64,000 nucleotides of DNA from Branchinecta lynchi (GCA_023053575.1 JAKZAP010000007.1:10181008-10245007), one strand, 5' to 3'. Counted from the stretch's first letter, positions 20,370 through 32,201 are shown. The notes: generated by a model not told the origin, from the sequence alone. Numbers and translations are program-made.

Positions 20370-21207
20370 CTGCAAAAAAAAAGATAGCTAGAACTTTTAA
20401 GTCTGCACAAAGTCTAGTCTAACGAATGTGAATGCTAGTCGAAAACACGGCAGTACAGATCCGTTCTAGGGGGGGGGCGATTCTTACCGAAAAGAGTGGG
20501 GGTAGTGACCTTTTTGTCGGCCACAAGGCTGATTTTTTTTCGCGTTTTAAGTGTCCCTGTCGGTCTCTTATTTAACGAAAATGTGGTTTTCATATATTAC
20601 AATAATGGTAAAACCGTACTTGATCAACTGACAACTGTTTACAAGAAAAATTCAAGCTCCTGGCTCCACTTGTAAAAAGATTTTAGAGTCTAGTTACAGT
20701 AGTTAGAACATGCGTTAATGCAGACTTCCGTAAGTGCAGTAAATTAGTAAAACAAAACAAAAAACTACAGCCAGTCTAGGGGGGGCTATCGCCCCCCTCT
20801 GGATCCGCCCCTACAGACAGGTTGCAAGATATGGAGCAAATGGAAACATTGAAACTCAAACTAGCCTATTTACGACCCAAAGCTATTGGCTAATGAAAAA
20901 TGTAAAGATGCAAGTTAAGGAGTTTCGTTTACTCTTCTGTTAGGTCGTTAAACGTACAACCGCAACTAAATTCACTAGTCTTCTTTCAAATTTTGCTAAT
21001 ACTGCACATTCTCATTATTCTTCAGTGCGTGACAAAAATTTATCCTCACCATCCTCACTGTATTTTTCTTTGTATTCTTGTCTACACCTTCATTCTGAGG
21101 GATGTAAGTTAATAGCAGCCGCGTTTTGGGCATTCGGTCGAATAAAATCTATTTAGCTCTCGTTCTTTACCATTTACGGTAGCTTCGGCTGGTTACTGCT
21201 CATTTTT
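20370..21207. other. TMX3-like intron 1; G-rich repeat traces only
   Basis: A run of G at 20469-20476 and a CTAGGGGGGGCTATCGCCCCCC block near 20775-20808 look like ends of old DNA transposons of the G-run type. No complete element, gene or RNA was recognised. Confidence 0.4.
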
Positions 21208-23025
21208 ATGGCACTTGCCCTTCGGCCAAGTGCCATATAGCGATCGCAATTTCTGTCCGTCCGTCGGTCGGTCGGTCTGTCGGTCCGGGTTTTGCTAGTT
21301 CGGGCACTTACACATAAGCTAGGACGATGAAACTTGGCAGGCGTATCAGGGACCGCAAACGATTAAGTTGTAAATAGTCACTTCCCCGATCAGAGCATTG
21401 TGGGGGGAGTGGAGGGAGGGGGAATTCGGTATGAGGTATTTATAACTCTTGAACGTGTGATCGGATCTTAATGAAACTTGGTATTTGGAAAGACCTCGTG
21501 TCTCAGACGATCCACATAAAATCCGGACCGGATCCGGTGACTTCGGGGGGAGTTGGAGAGGGGAACCGGAAATCTTGGGAAATGCTTAGAGTGGAGGGAA
21601 CTTGGTGGGAAGAGCAAACACAAGTCCTAGATACATCTTTGACATAACCGGACCGGATTCGAGCAATATGGGGGGAGTTGAGGGGGGTCGGATTTCTGAT
21701 TAAACGTGAGTTCGGTACTTCCTGATGCACTAGGACGATGCAACTGGGCTTGGATATCAGGGACTTGAATAAACCGACTTGAAAATAGTCGTTTGCAGGA
21801 TCCGATCATCGTGGGGGAGTGGCCTCAGGGGGAATCCGGAATCTTGAGGTATTTATAACTCTTGAACGGGTGATCGGATCTTAATGAAACTTGGTATTTG
21901 GAAAGACCTCGTGTCTCAGACGATCCACATAAAAATCCGGACCGGATCCGGTGACTTCGGGGGGAGTTGGAGAGGAGAGCCGAAAATCTTGGGAAATACT
22001 TAAAGTGGAGGGATCAGGATGAAACTTGTTGGAAGAGCAAGCGCAAGTCCTAGATATATCACTGACATAACCGGACCGGATTCGAGCAATATGGGGGGAG
22101 GGGGGTGGCGGATTTCTGATTAAACGTGAGTTCGGTACTTCCTGATGCACTAGGACGATGTTACTGGGCTGGCATATCAGGGACTTGAATAAACCGACTT
22201 GACAATAGTCATCTGCATGATCCGATCATTGTGGAGGGAGTGGCCGGAGGGGGAATCCAGAATCTTCAGGTATTTAAAACTCTTGAACGGGTGATCGGAT
22301 GAAACTTGGTATTTGGAAAGACCTCGTGTCTCAGACGATCCACATAAAAATCCGGACCGGATCCGGTGACTTCGGGGGGAGTTGGAGAGGAGAGCCGAAA
22401 ATCTTGGGAAATACTTAAAGTGGAGGGATCAGGATGAAACTTGTTGGAAGAGCAAGCACAAGTCCTAGATATATCACTGACATAACCGGACCGGATTCCA
22501 GCAATATGGGGGGAGGGGGGTGGCGGATTTCTGATTAAACGTGAGTTCGGTACTTCCTGATGCACTAGGACGATGTAACTGGGCTGGCATATCAGGGACT
22601 TGAATAAACCGACTTGACAATAGTCATCTGCATGATCCGATCATTGTGGAGGGAGTGGCCGGAGGGGGAATCTAGAATCTTCAGGTATTTAAAACTCTTG
22701 AACGGGTGATCGGATGAAACTTGGTATTTGGAAAGACCTCGTGTCTCTGACGATCTACATAAAATCCGAACAGGATCCGGTGACTTCGGGGGGAGTTGGA
22801 GAGGGGAACTGGAAATCTTGGGAAACGCTTAGAGTGGAGGGACCAGGATGAAACTTGGTGGGAAGAGCAAGCACAAGTCCTACATACATCATTGACGTGA
22901 AATTAGATACCTAACTTCTAGGTCTAATCCTAGGGGCGGTTCAAGGGGGGATTTTGTGACATTCTCATCTACTTTCTTGTACCACCTACTCGTAACAAGT
23001 GCCATATGAGCTCGTAGCTCTTGTT
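21208..23025 (+). mobile_element. Family A element (A6), reference full-length copy
   Basis: Head: ATGGCACTTGCCCTTCGGCCAAGTGCCAT-type hairpin (21208-21236), then ATAGCGATCGC and GTCCGTC-GGTCGG repeats. Body: four higher-order units of about 414 bases. Tail: CAAGTGCCATAT, hairpin GAGCT-CGT-AGCTC and CTTGTT (to 23025). The sequence flanking both ends is T. It encodes nothing convincing. The design (end hairpins, the same arm CAAGTGCCAT near both ends, tandem core, apparent T|T insertion, no target duplication) fits non-autonomous Helentron/HINE elements. That assignment is an inference. Confidence 0.8.
21454..22750 (+). repeat. Higher-order tandem array, unit about 414 bp
   Basis: The marker AAAGACCTCGTGTCTC occurs at 21489, 21902, 22318 and 22732, spacings of 413, 416 and 414. 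The units from about 21860-22280 and 22280-22690 are almost identical over hundreds of bases, including shared small deletions, while the outer units are more diverged. That points to recent amplification of the centre. Confidence 0.9.
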
Positions 23026-23762
23026 TACTTCTTAGCATTGCAGTACTTCAGGAATAAGCACGTCTCTTGACGTGAAAACTAGCCTACTTTTGTTTGCTGC
23101 AAATTCCGAACAAATGTACTCTGTATCCACTTTCCCCTGGATCGCCCCTTTCATAGCCAGACAACTCAGGGATGAATAAATAATCCTGGGATCGCAGGAA
23201 GGCACTTTTATCATCGTTATTTCCAAAAAAAAATTCCCTGCGGCGCATTTTGCAGTCTTCACTAGTTAGACAAAGGTTGCCTCATTTAGTTGGCGTTTGA
23301 GGCTTTGAATTTTGGGGGCTTGTTGCACGGGAAGTAGTTAAATGTTGCCAGAAACTTGTTTGCATGGGAAGTAGTTAAATGTTGCCAGAAACAAAAAGGC
23401 GGATTCAAAAAATTTCGACTGCGGATCCTTAATTAATCATGGACACAGCTGTTAGCGACGTTGCTACTATGCACCAACACCGTTTTTTGCGATTATTTCA
23501 AGTCCTGTCGGCAAAACTCGAAAGATTTATCAAAAGTAAAAGGCTAGTGACTGCGTATCCATAAAAAAGAAACAGAAGCGGAAAAGCGCAAAAACGCGCA
23601 AATTTTTCTCTTTAGACTTGTTTGTATATACCTACTTTGCCCTACTTTGCAACTCGCTATGTTTTTAAGTAAAAATCAGGTACCGATTCGGTCAATTTTA
23701 CCAGGTCCCCCCCCCCCAATGAAGAAAGGCTCGGGACGCCCCTGATGCCTATGCTATACTAC
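23026..23762. other. TMX3-like intron 1; little recognised
   Basis: A phrase of about 27 bases (GGGAAGTAGTTAAATGTTGC core) is duplicated at about 23330 and 23367. A C run at 23707-23717 followed by GGGACGCCCCTG at 23735-23744 looks like the right end of a family D hAT-like element. No gene. Confidence 0.4.
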
Positions 23763-23987
23763 CAGGGGCGTCATTTCGCGAAAACCGGGGGGGGGAGGGC
23801 AGGGGCATCGTTCAGAGTCACTAGCTCCACTTCAAACGGTCTCCGATTGGTTAGAGACCTTCTCAAGATAACTACGTGTCAAAGTTCTCAAATCACTTTC
23901 GTTTCTTACAGATTTCCTTATTTCATGAGTTTCCCTTGGAAAGCCAGGGGGAACTGCCCCCCCCCCCCCCCCCAAATGAGGCCTCTG
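23763..23987. mobile_element. hAT-like MITE of family D (D5)
   Basis: Ends CAGGGGCGTCATTT (23763) and AAATGAGGCCTCTG (to 23987) are inverted repeats. G9 and C19 runs lie a few bases inside the two ends. The flanking eight bases (TATACTAC and GTAGCTAC) agree only in their last four positions, so the target duplication is decayed or absent. Confidence 0.6.
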
Positions 23988-24216
23988 GTAGCTACCCTTC
24001 ATTTACAGTAGTTACAGTAACAACAAACATATACATATACTGGGCAACGAAGCAAATGGCAACAAACCTAAAAGCTGGAAATTTTTAGAACTTCTTAGCA
24101 ACATAGCTAGAAGTAGAGCATGCAACTAAGCAAGCTCTCCACGCCTTGGTTTAAAGCTGGTTTTGAGAGACGGGTTCAGACTACCTAGGCCAACAATTAT
24201 TCCAGTCTTTACATTA

Positions 24217-24296
24217 AGAATAAATAAGGGAATAAATAAAGGAATAAATAAGGGAATAAATAATAAATAAAGAATAAAAAATAATTCCTTATTTAT
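24217..24296. repeat. AATAAATAAGG-type low-complexity repeat with inverted end
   Basis: Repeats of GGAATAAATA occupy 24220-24280, followed by AATAATTCCTTATTTATTC, the reverse complement of the preceding units, so the block can fold on itself. It lies about 40 bases after the exon 1 donor, within TMX3-like intron 1. Confidence 0.7.
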
Positions 24297-24338
24297 TCTG
24301 GCTTACATCCATATAATTCTAGTCAACAAGCAACTTAC

Positions 24339-24412
24339 GCATCTCCAAGTTCAAGCACCTTCGTTGAGGATAGTACAACTGGTACCACTAGAAGAAAGAA
24401 AGGAAAAATCAT
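24339..24412 (-). CDS. TMX3: TMX3-like protein, exon 1 (start codon and signal peptide)
   Basis: Minus-strand ATG at 24412 opens MIFPFFLLVVPVVLSSTKVL, a classic signal peptide of about 18 residues, followed by ELGDA at the splice. An in-frame TGA lies four codons upstream, which fixes the start. Donor GTAAGT follows 24339. The exon contributes 24 codons plus GC, and exon 2 supplies T to make Ala, giving VLELGDAFLEVKHDG across the junction, as expected just before the thioredoxin domain. The gene therefore runs leftwards from here with introns of about 4.0 and 15.6 kb. An acceptor-like TTCTTCTAG lies inside the signal peptide codons but is not needed. Confidence 0.85.
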
Positions 24413-25479
24413 GTTAAGCCAACTTCAGATATTTAGTCTCGATGAAATAAAAGAAGTTAACTTTGCATTCTAATGTATTTTACTCTGTTTACTAAGTGGC
24501 CTATCTCTGAACAGTATAAGTTCATAGAGACAGTGACAATTCCCCCTATGCAGCCTTAGCCTAATATAAAAAGAATAAAGATTTATAGGCAAAACAGATC
24601 AAGTGGGTTTAAAGCTATTTATTAAAATCTATTTATTCTATTTTAGATCCCTGCAGTAGGCTAACTAGTAGCAAGTTTTTTATGGTCTGACACCTGGAAG
24701 TCCCTCCCTCCAGTATCTGCTTCAGGTTTATATATTGTGTTTCTATAGTTCACTCATATACAACAAGGCGGGAAGCAAATAAATTCCATCTAAGATGTTT
24801 TACGGAGCAGTCCATTGTATTTCCTTGCTTCCTTAATACAACATATCTACTGTATGTGTACCATACCCAGTGGCGTCCCAGCACCTTTTACGGGAGTTTT
24901 TCGAAGTTTTACGGAATTTTTCCAGGTTTTAGCGGAATTTTTCGTCATGACCATCTCTGCAGAAACTCTAAAATAGGTCTACTGTTGTGTTTTGGCTTCT
25001 ATTTTTTTTACAAACAACAACAAATAGGCTCATTGTTAAAGTTTTACTAAAAGGCAGCTTATTTTTCATTCTGATATCTGAATACCAAAATATTTTGATA
25101 CATCTGAGGGATTTTGTATTTTTTCACCACTGGTAATAACATTCAGAGTGTACACTGCTTGCATGACAAATGCCCTAGCGAACATTTGATTTTTGTCTGT
25201 GTTTTGCTCGACTAGACTGTATAGAACTTGATTGATTTCATACGCGTAAAAATAACCCCTTATGCCGATGATACTTGAACTTCACGGGTGTGCCCAACAA
25301 AGTTTGCAGAATTTGATTTCTTACATATAAGTAACCCCATGTGCCGACCAGTCAACCCGACGCCCGACAAAGCCATGAAATCTTATTTCTTCTGGATTCC
25401 TTATGTATAAAAAGAGCTGGATCTACCGGCGAGAATACCAAGTACGACAAAAGCATGCAGAATTCAATTTCTTCAGTGT
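24413..25479. other. Upstream region of the TMX3-like gene; no gene recognised
   Basis: Should contain the 5' UTR and promoter of the TMX3-like gene. No TATA-type or other element can be assigned with confidence. No coding exon or clear repeat boundary was seen. Confidence 0.4.
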
Positions 25480-25715
25480 TTTGCCCAACGAATGTTTGCA
25501 GGATTTCATTTCTTCCGTATAAAAGAGCCAGATGTGCGGACGAGTCGACCAACGCCTAACAAAAGCATAAAAAAAAGTATTTTTTCTGTGTTTGCCGGCG
25601 ATTCGTGCCGACAAACAAGTGATCTTTCGCCGGGCTTCACCCGAGGAAAGTATTTTCTCAAGACCTTTGGGGGGGGATTTCCCCCCCCCCCTCCCCCCCA
25701 TAGTGATGCCCCTGG
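25480..25715 (+). repeat. Family D hAT-like repeat, right part (D1)
   Basis: Repeated CCGACAAA and GTATTTTCTC-like phrases followed by a G8 run (25668-25675), a C/T-rich run (25681-25698) and the end TAGTGATGCCCCTGG, equivalent to the right end of the family D MITE at 27712. The left end is not resolved. Confidence 0.5.
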
Positions 25716-27030
25716 TTGCGGCATGGTCAGACATTGGGGCACAATGCTCAAAAATTGAGGATTTGTGTACGACTGTGTCATACTACCCGATTCCCTAATT
25801 TTTATATGAGATCTGCATTTCCTCCTAGACTGTGTGCAGCAGAGATGAATAAAACCAATAGAACCAATAAATAGTTCCAAGATTCTTTCATACTACGTAC
25901 CCACCATGACATACTATCCTCCTCTCCCCTACAGAACAGAGTAGATGAGCCCAGGACCTGTGCTCGTATGGCTTCCTCAAATAAGTTCAGGTGCTGCTCT
26001 AAAGATATGAGATGATGGCCAATATGGGCAGAATTTAGTTTGAAGTGTTTATATAGAGATCCATGAAAAACGGTATGTGCGAAATCCAGCTTGTCTGATA
26101 CATACAGGTAAATAGGCCTAAGAACCATTTATTGATCATCATTTTGATACACGTTTGAACTTTCTGCTCAAATTTCAAATACTACTAAAGTTGTGTCATG
26201 TTCTGTCGGAACAAGTCCCAAACTTCTCAGTTGCCGTTTTTCAACTTTGGCACACAGTGACCTACGGCCCGTGACGTTTTGACGGTGTGATGAAAGAAAT
26301 AGGAAAATTCGGTTAGATGTAATGAAAGAGGATAGTGTTCTAATAATGAAATAGAAAAAATAAAAAAAGGGATAAAAAAGTACACCCTTCTAGAGATGGG
26401 AGAAAAAAAAGAAATATACCCCATAGAATAGATGAAGGAATGAGAAATAATATATGATTTGTTGTATTTTAGAGTTGTAATTTTTGTTTTATGAATCGAC
26501 ATGCTCACGACAAAGTGCACGTTTTGACATATTTGTTTTTATGACGCAGGTATTTGCCGCAGCAACACAACCCCAACTAACCAGCAAGACAAGTGTTATA
26601 CATAAGACGAAATCAGTGAAAATATTCGAGTGATACCCAAGCAAGTTAGTGAATATAAAGCTCTGCAAGAACGAGTGATACGAACGCATATAACCTTTCG
26701 GTCGAACGCGTCAAACCCCAAACAACAACAACAGATGTAATGTTGCGAAAGATGTATTTGTACCCATATACATATGTATATAGAGAGAGAGAGAGAGCCG
26801 AGAGGCAATTGAGGTGCCGGACGCGTGCGTTTACACTTATAAACCATTCTAGGGACGATCAGTTCCTTTAGTTCCGCAAAAAACGAAATTATAATAGCTT
26901 GTTCACACGGGGCTGAAACTGCGGCCGATTCGTAAATAGCGGTTGAAAAAAAAATTAGCCGCTGATCTTTCAAATAGGCGATTATTTTCATCGCGGCCAC
27001 CAAAAGCAAAAGCAAATTTTTCGCATGCAA
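25716..27030. other. No gene recognised
   Basis: Contains half of a dispersed repeat (GGGGCACAATGCTCAAAAATT and GAGGATTTGTGTACGACTG, 25735-25775) that recurs inverted at 49850-49890, a (GA)n run at 26781-26800, and a family G block (26885-27005: AGCTTGTTCACACGGG with GCCGCTGATC). An open frame at 25802-26128 on the minus strand ends in a hydrophobic stretch but has no splice donor. Confidence 0.45.
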
Positions 27031-27035
27031 ACTAT

Positions 27036-27312
27036 TTTAGGCTCGCGTAGCGCAGGTGCCGATCTCCTCATACTCCGCCCTCGGCCAGCAGTGCGATACG
27101 TGGTTGGGGGCAAATCATCCGACGCTTCCCGTGCTTTCCCTAAATTTCTCTAGGTACCCATTTGAAGCTAGGTAGACTTTTGGCCTGTCTTACGGGGAAA
27201 TGCCACTAACCCTCGCCCTAAACCAAACGGTAGGCACACCAAGACTCGAAAAAGCGACCCTTCGCTTGGTAGTCCAGCGTGCTAACCCATTCGGCCACTC
27301 ACGGACAACCCC
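27036..27312 (-). mobile_element. tRNA-derived SINE
   Basis: Read on the minus strand: A-box-like GTGGCCGAATGGGTTAGCAC (near 27298-27279), then about 30 bases later a B-box-like GGTCGCTTTTTCGAGTC (27259-27243), as in a Leu/Ser-type tRNA head. A tRNA-unrelated body of about 200 bases follows (CTTGGTGTGCCTACCG, ATGGGTACCTAGAGAAATTT, GGCCGAGGGCGGAGTATG). The Pol III promoter order is correct, but the tRNA fold is degraded. Confidence 0.7.
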
Positions 27313-27319
27313 GGTCACC

Positions 27320-28834
27320 GATCGGGTATCAAGTTCAAACTTGGTACACTAGTGGGTACTGCGGCCTATTTGTGCCTTTGGGGGCCCCACCCAGAGGCGT
27401 TAGTACCCAGAATGTTTGGAGGGGGGACAAGGTATTTACCGACTGGCTTGTAATTTTTCCTGATTGCTTTGCAGAAAAAAACAGTGTTTTCAAGAAAAAA
27501 CGAGAGTTTTGAAAAAGATTGACAGATTTTTCAGGAAAAAGTTTGTATGGATGAAATATCGACTGATTTTCAGAAAAAACGACTGTTTTCATGAAAAAAT
27601 CAACTGTTCTGACGAAACATCGTGGCGCTTCGTGCCGACTCGGTTATTTTTTACCGACTGGCCGACAACATTGGGGGAGGGAGGACCCCCCCCCCCAGTC
27701 GTGATGCCCCTGGCCCCACCCCTCACCCAACCCGGATCAGGGGCAAATGGGCCCAGATTGCCCAGGGAATAATGTTCATAACTTGACCAGAACTGGATAC
27801 AGGACGACGAAATTCCTTGTGCGTGTAGATCCTAGGGCTGGGAAATTGATTTGAAAGTTGCACCTCCCCCAGCCACCCCGTTCATGGGCAACTGGGCCCA
27901 GGTTGCCCAGGAGTAAAGTTTGTTACCCGTGACAGGAATCAGCAGGCGTCAAGTTGAAAATTGGTAGGTTTGTGAGCATTGGGGTCTCTTTTTACTGTCT
28001 GCGGGTCCCAAACCCCACCACCACTCGGTTCAGCGGCAATAGGGCCCATATTGCCCATTTTTTTAATACTTTTAACTTATAACTGCAGATACGGCGATGA
28101 AGTTCCTTTGTGCTTTTGGAATATAGGGGGTTATGGGCCCGTTCATGGGCAAGTGGGCCCAAATTGCCGATGAAAAAAGTTTTGTACTCGTGACTGGAAT
28201 CAAATTTTAAGCTGATATACTTAAGGAAAAAGAGCTGTAAATACGCATTTTGATGGGTCATGATCCCTGTCGACCCCCCCCCCCCCCTTCCCGTTCATGG
28301 GCAGCTGGGCCCAGATTTTTCCCATGATTAAATTAGTCTATGACAGGCCTCAAGTGCAACTCTTGTACATTTGGGGAGACATATCTATGGATGAGGATCT
28401 TGGTTTAACAGCAACAAATAAGACGACGCGACGTAGTTTATCTTTAATGAACAGTTGGAAAATGGACTGTTCTGTCACATGATCGACAATTCTTACTAAA
28501 TTGTGTGACAAAGGGGGTATTAGGAGGCTACGATTTGGTTTATTGCACTTGTTACTACCTTGCTAGTGGAAAAGAGGTTTAAAGGGTCGGACTGGCTTGT
28601 AGACCATTGTTGGAACTCAAGCTATTCGTGCGAGATCTTCAGCATTTCTTTGGATTTATACCTGAGGTTTGTTTACATTTAAAGCTTTTTAAGTGTGATA
28701 ATTACAAATTACGTTATTTCAGTACTTGTTTGGTTATTGGGATGTGAAATGTCTTGGTTCTAAAGCTCTTTGTGTATGAAATGTGATGAGCATTTTACTT
28801 TCACACTCCACGTCTGAGCGCTTGCGCACTTGTT
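27320..28834 (+). mobile_element. Family C element (C1)
   Basis: Array of roughly 130-base internal units with the phrases CATGGGCAACTGGGCCCAG, TTGCCCAGGAGTAAAGTT and AAGTTGAAACTTGGTA. It ends at 28834 with CCACGTCTGAGCGCTTGCGC (hairpin GCG-CTTG-CGC) and ACTTGTT. The left end is cut at about 27320. A hAT-like MITE (27392-27712) is inserted in it. No coding sequence. Family C shares the hairpin-plus-CTTGT end with families A and B. Confidence 0.7.
27392..27712. mobile_element. hAT-like MITE of family D with exact 8-bp target duplication (D2)
   Basis: Starts CAGAGGCGTTAG and ends GTGATGCCCCTG, inverted repeats of the hAT CAGRGGC type. It is flanked by GCCCCACC at 27384-27391 and 27713-27720, an exact 8-bp duplication as hAT transposases make. 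The interior has degenerate CGACTG-TTTTC-A repeats (about 30 bases) and a C12 run beside the right end. It splits family C copy C1. Confidence 0.85.
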
Positions 28835-28958
28835 CTTTTCAATTCTCCCGTCAACCCCAAACAGTTGATCCGTCGTCTGAACAGATCATCAGCCGCTGTT
28901 CGGTCCCGTGTGAACAAGCTATAAACTTTCCGCGCGACGTATAGTCAACCAAAGACAA

Positions 28959-30395
28959 TAGTTGCGTTTTTGATCGAAGTTTTGTTCGCCGTTCGCCAAC
29001 TTATTAGCCACATTTCAATCGTTAGAATACGTACGACTCCGAGGGTTCTACGTATTAGTACGATTGGTATCCCGGTATTCCCGTTCGCTGTTTTTCTTCT
29101 GTTAAATAATAGAAAGGAGGAAGAAGAATCACAGCTGTTTTGATTATTTATTTGGGTTTATTTATATTGATTACTTCTTATTTAAACCTTAATTTCAAGA
29201 TTGCCTGGTTCCAGTTTACTTGGTGGGCTGATAGACAACAGTCAGGTCAGTCCACCACAAAAGTCAGATCTTTGGATACCATAGTCGACAGGAGGGGTAT
29301 CCAGCCTCGAACCTGGCCTGAAAATGTTGGAAAGAAATTTTGTTGCAATCCTAACAAAGTCACAACTGTCAAGAAAGAAAACCTGCATGACCTAGGACCT
29401 GTTTTGAACTGCACAGGTTGCCTTGTAAGATTTTCGGGCCAAGTTCGAGGTTATATAAATTTGTGTGCGAATGCTGTTCCGGCGAACGCTGTTCCGGTGA
29501 ATGCTGTTCCGTTTTGTGTTTCGTGTTTTGTCGCTGTTCTGACGAAATGCAAATTTAGGATCCTGAGCATGTCTTAAGTGGAAAATCTGTTAAATTTCAA
29601 ATTATATTCCAAAACGGTCATACTTTAGGATCCAGCTCTATCCTCAGAACTTCTGCAATTCTTTTTTTTCTGTCTGTGAATCTCTCTACAATTTTCTATC
29701 TGAACAGTGATAAAACATCGTAGGAGAGCAAGTTCTGTGTTTTGCAAAACAGACAGCGGAACAGAGAACACAGAATAGCGTAAAAAAACTGGAAAATGAA
29801 AAACAGCGTGTTCAGTGTTTTGACGAAAATGGGAAAAATATGAAACAGAGTGAAAACAGCCAACAGAACAGAGACAAAAAGCGCAACTAATATTTACCAG
29901 AGCCTATGCCAGATTCTGAATAGCTGCTTCTACCTTCGCTCTGACCTACCTCACTATGGTATGGATGAATCGTTAATGGTTGATTTCTGAGCTTCACTCA
30001 AATGACTAATAATTTATTGGGTTCCATTATAGCATAGTTCAAATAGGTGTTGCAAAGCGAATCATGACGCACAAGATGTATTACAGTAGTAATAAAGATT
30101 CCTCTTTTCTTTGTGGTATGCCGTAATAAGGAGAACAGACCCAAATTCTATTCTCGCTTATTATGCAGAACTAATCAGATGGCTTGTTTGGTTCCATCAG
30201 CGAGCCAAGGAAATTAGCCTCACTAGGGCAGCACCAGACAGGTAGCATCAAAGTTCTACTTTGTTCGAACCTGTGAACTTTTCTTCAAAAGAACACAGTT
30301 CTATTAAGAATGCTTATTGTTAGTTTGAGGACAAATACGTAGATTTCTAAAAATTGTACGCATTCTTACGACTGTCACTTGGCTAATCAGTTCCC
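28959..30395 (+). repeat. Family E interspersed repeat, copy 1 (about 1.4 kb)
   Basis: Opens TAGTTGCGTTTTTGATCGAA and includes TACGTACGACTCCGAGGGTT, CTTCTTATTTAAACC and GGTAGCATCAAAGTTCTAC. These recur inverted at 45960-47172 in the same order. AGCGCAACTA at 29883-29891 is a second, inverted copy of the opening motif. A segment of about 130 bases at 29905-30035 resembles the centre of the hAT MITE at 51906-52230. No coding function was recognised, despite a 145-codon open frame. Confidence 0.55.
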
Positions 30396-31944
30396 CTACA
30401 GGGACAATTTGACTATCCTCAAACAGGTGATGATTTGCATCAAAACGGAAAACAGCGGTAGATAACCAAAAGAAAAAATAGCTGAACTCAACCAGGATTC
30501 CTGGACTCGAAGGAATTTAATATTGAAAATTTCTAGTATTGCCTTGAATAGGCTGCTGCTACTATTCGGTTTACATAAGGTGGTGAGTTTCCAAACAGCT
30601 TCAGAGGAGTCCTAATGCTAGATGAACTATTGTTTCTGCAGGAACTCCTGTAAGAGGGATGATGACATATCTCTGTGTTGTTATTATTCTTGTTCCAGAT
30701 AGCAGAGAGTGTTATCACAGTATAGGGCTTGTCCCTCTTCTTATCATCATAGCTTGTAATAACTCACTGGAACGCTACCAAAGTAAAAAGCAAACATTCA
30801 GTATTGCCAAACTGATACAGTTTGACAACCATTTCATTCTAAAAAAGTACCAAATTAAGGTAATGGCAGCAGTACTCTAAAAGAACAATAAGCAGTCGTT
30901 CTTACTGTCTTTCACTAAGCAACCTAACAATAAGTTCTTTCGGCGTAAAGTTGTGACTTCATCATCCAAATAAAGTGAACTTTTGGGGGGGGGGAGCCCG
31001 ACCAAGTAATCTGATTGACTCTGCATACAACAAAGTAGAAACACGGTCTGTTCTACTGAAGGGTAATTCTGGCAGTCTGGAAAGCTCTGCGAGCTTAAGT
31101 GAAGTCTGTTTTTGCAACTTCCGCTAAAACTCGGTTCGCTTTCCAGAGCTGTTCTCTAGTTCTGCTAGTTCCGCCAGCACTTTGAAAGCAAATCCACTTT
31201 GCGAGTGGAAAGTGACTTTGGCAAATGAGTGGGAAGTTATAAAGGTACAACAGAGAACCCGCTTTGCTTTTCAGAACAGACGAATCTAGACACACTGTAT
31301 ACGGTAACACCTTACTATGCCTATTTGAAGGATGTGTATCGAAAAGCTCCCTGTATATGTATATACTTATCTAGCATTCGACATATCCTCATGTGTCATG
31401 CGAGAGATAAAGTTGGTGGAACGAAGAGGCCCTAGCAGTGATAAAAAAAAACCCTCAAAGGACCCCTCGTACTTAAAACGCCAATACAACCTACATACAA
31501 ATGGCATTCATGAATTTTTAAACCAGGAAACCTAAATTTTGTATGTTACATTCGAAACCTAACAACACCACACTTATGTTTGCACTTGCCACTCAGGATT
31601 ATCAAGCGTGAGTTAGGCTATGCTCCCAAAAGAAAACATAGCTAATAATACTAATATAATTGCTCTTAAAAGGCTTTTGCGTATAGATTTCTCACAACAC
31701 TTCGATTTAATGATGCATTAAGCCAGAAAATATTGTCAAAAGTAGCGAAGTGCTCGCAAAGTCACCCACTTTGCTAGAATTTGTACTATACTGTACTGTG
31801 TTGTGAATGCTAGGTTCAAGCTGTTTGATCATCAGTGTTCATTAGTCTATTTTGAGTAACAATTTGCGGTTTTCTTGGAACATAATGGCTCCGAGACTCT
31901 TGTTCTATATTTGCCTTTTATAAAAAGCCAGATACCATGAGCCA
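30396..31944. other. No gene recognised
   Basis: AT-rich sequence with a G10 run at 30985-30994. No splice-consistent exon, transposon end or RNA was recognised on either strand. Confidence 0.4.
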
Positions 31945-31957
31945 CTTGTAGGCTATT

Positions 31958-32201
31958 CATTGGCGTCATGATTGGGGGTTGGTGCCCCCCCCCCCCCCCC
32001 CCCAATATTGTCGGCCAGTCGGTAAAAGCAGGTTGTGCAAACAGTCGGTTTTTCTGAAAATCAGTCTATTTTTTTTTCCAAAACTGTCGTTTTTTTCTTG
32101 AAAACAGTATTTCTTTCTGAAAAAACAGTCGCTAAAAATTATCAGCCAGTCGGTAAATGCCTTGTCACTCCCCCCGCAATTATATCTTGAAATCTCCAAA
32201 C
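31958..32201. mobile_element. hAT-like MITE of family D (D3), flanked by a direct repeat
   Basis: Begins CATTGGCGTCATGATTGGGGG and contains a C20 run (31984-32003) and GTCGGCCAGTCGGTAAAAG, which is the reverse of the right half of D2. The direct repeat CTTGTAGGCTATT lies on both sides (31945-31957 and 32202-32214). It contains the expected 8-bp duplication, with extra matching bases probably by chance. The right end has lost the first bases of the TIR. Confidence 0.7.

Noticed and set aside
21881..22565. Repeated 75-99-codon minus-strand frames beginning alike in each unit of the 414-bp array
   Set aside because: They follow the tandem unit exactly, are Pro/Ser-rich reading of repeat DNA and change frame with small indels. 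No protein signal.
21454..22750. Regular repeat spacing considered as a CRISPR-like array
   Set aside because: Units are about 414 bases and fully tandem, without short repeats and unique spacers, in an animal genome.
25506..25880. 124-codon minus-strand frame through a G/C run
   Set aside because: Overlaps the end of a family D repeat and has no domain. Glycine and proline runs come from the homopolymers.
25802..26128. Minus-strand frame ending in a hydrophobic, signal-peptide-like stretch, considered as first exon of the TMX3-like gene
   Set aside because: No usable splice donor follows it. The ATG at 24412 gives a complete signal peptide in frame with an upstream stop.
29140..29577. 145-codon plus-strand frame
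   Set aside because: Its first third lies within the family E repeat (also present at 46600-46720), and the rest has no domain.
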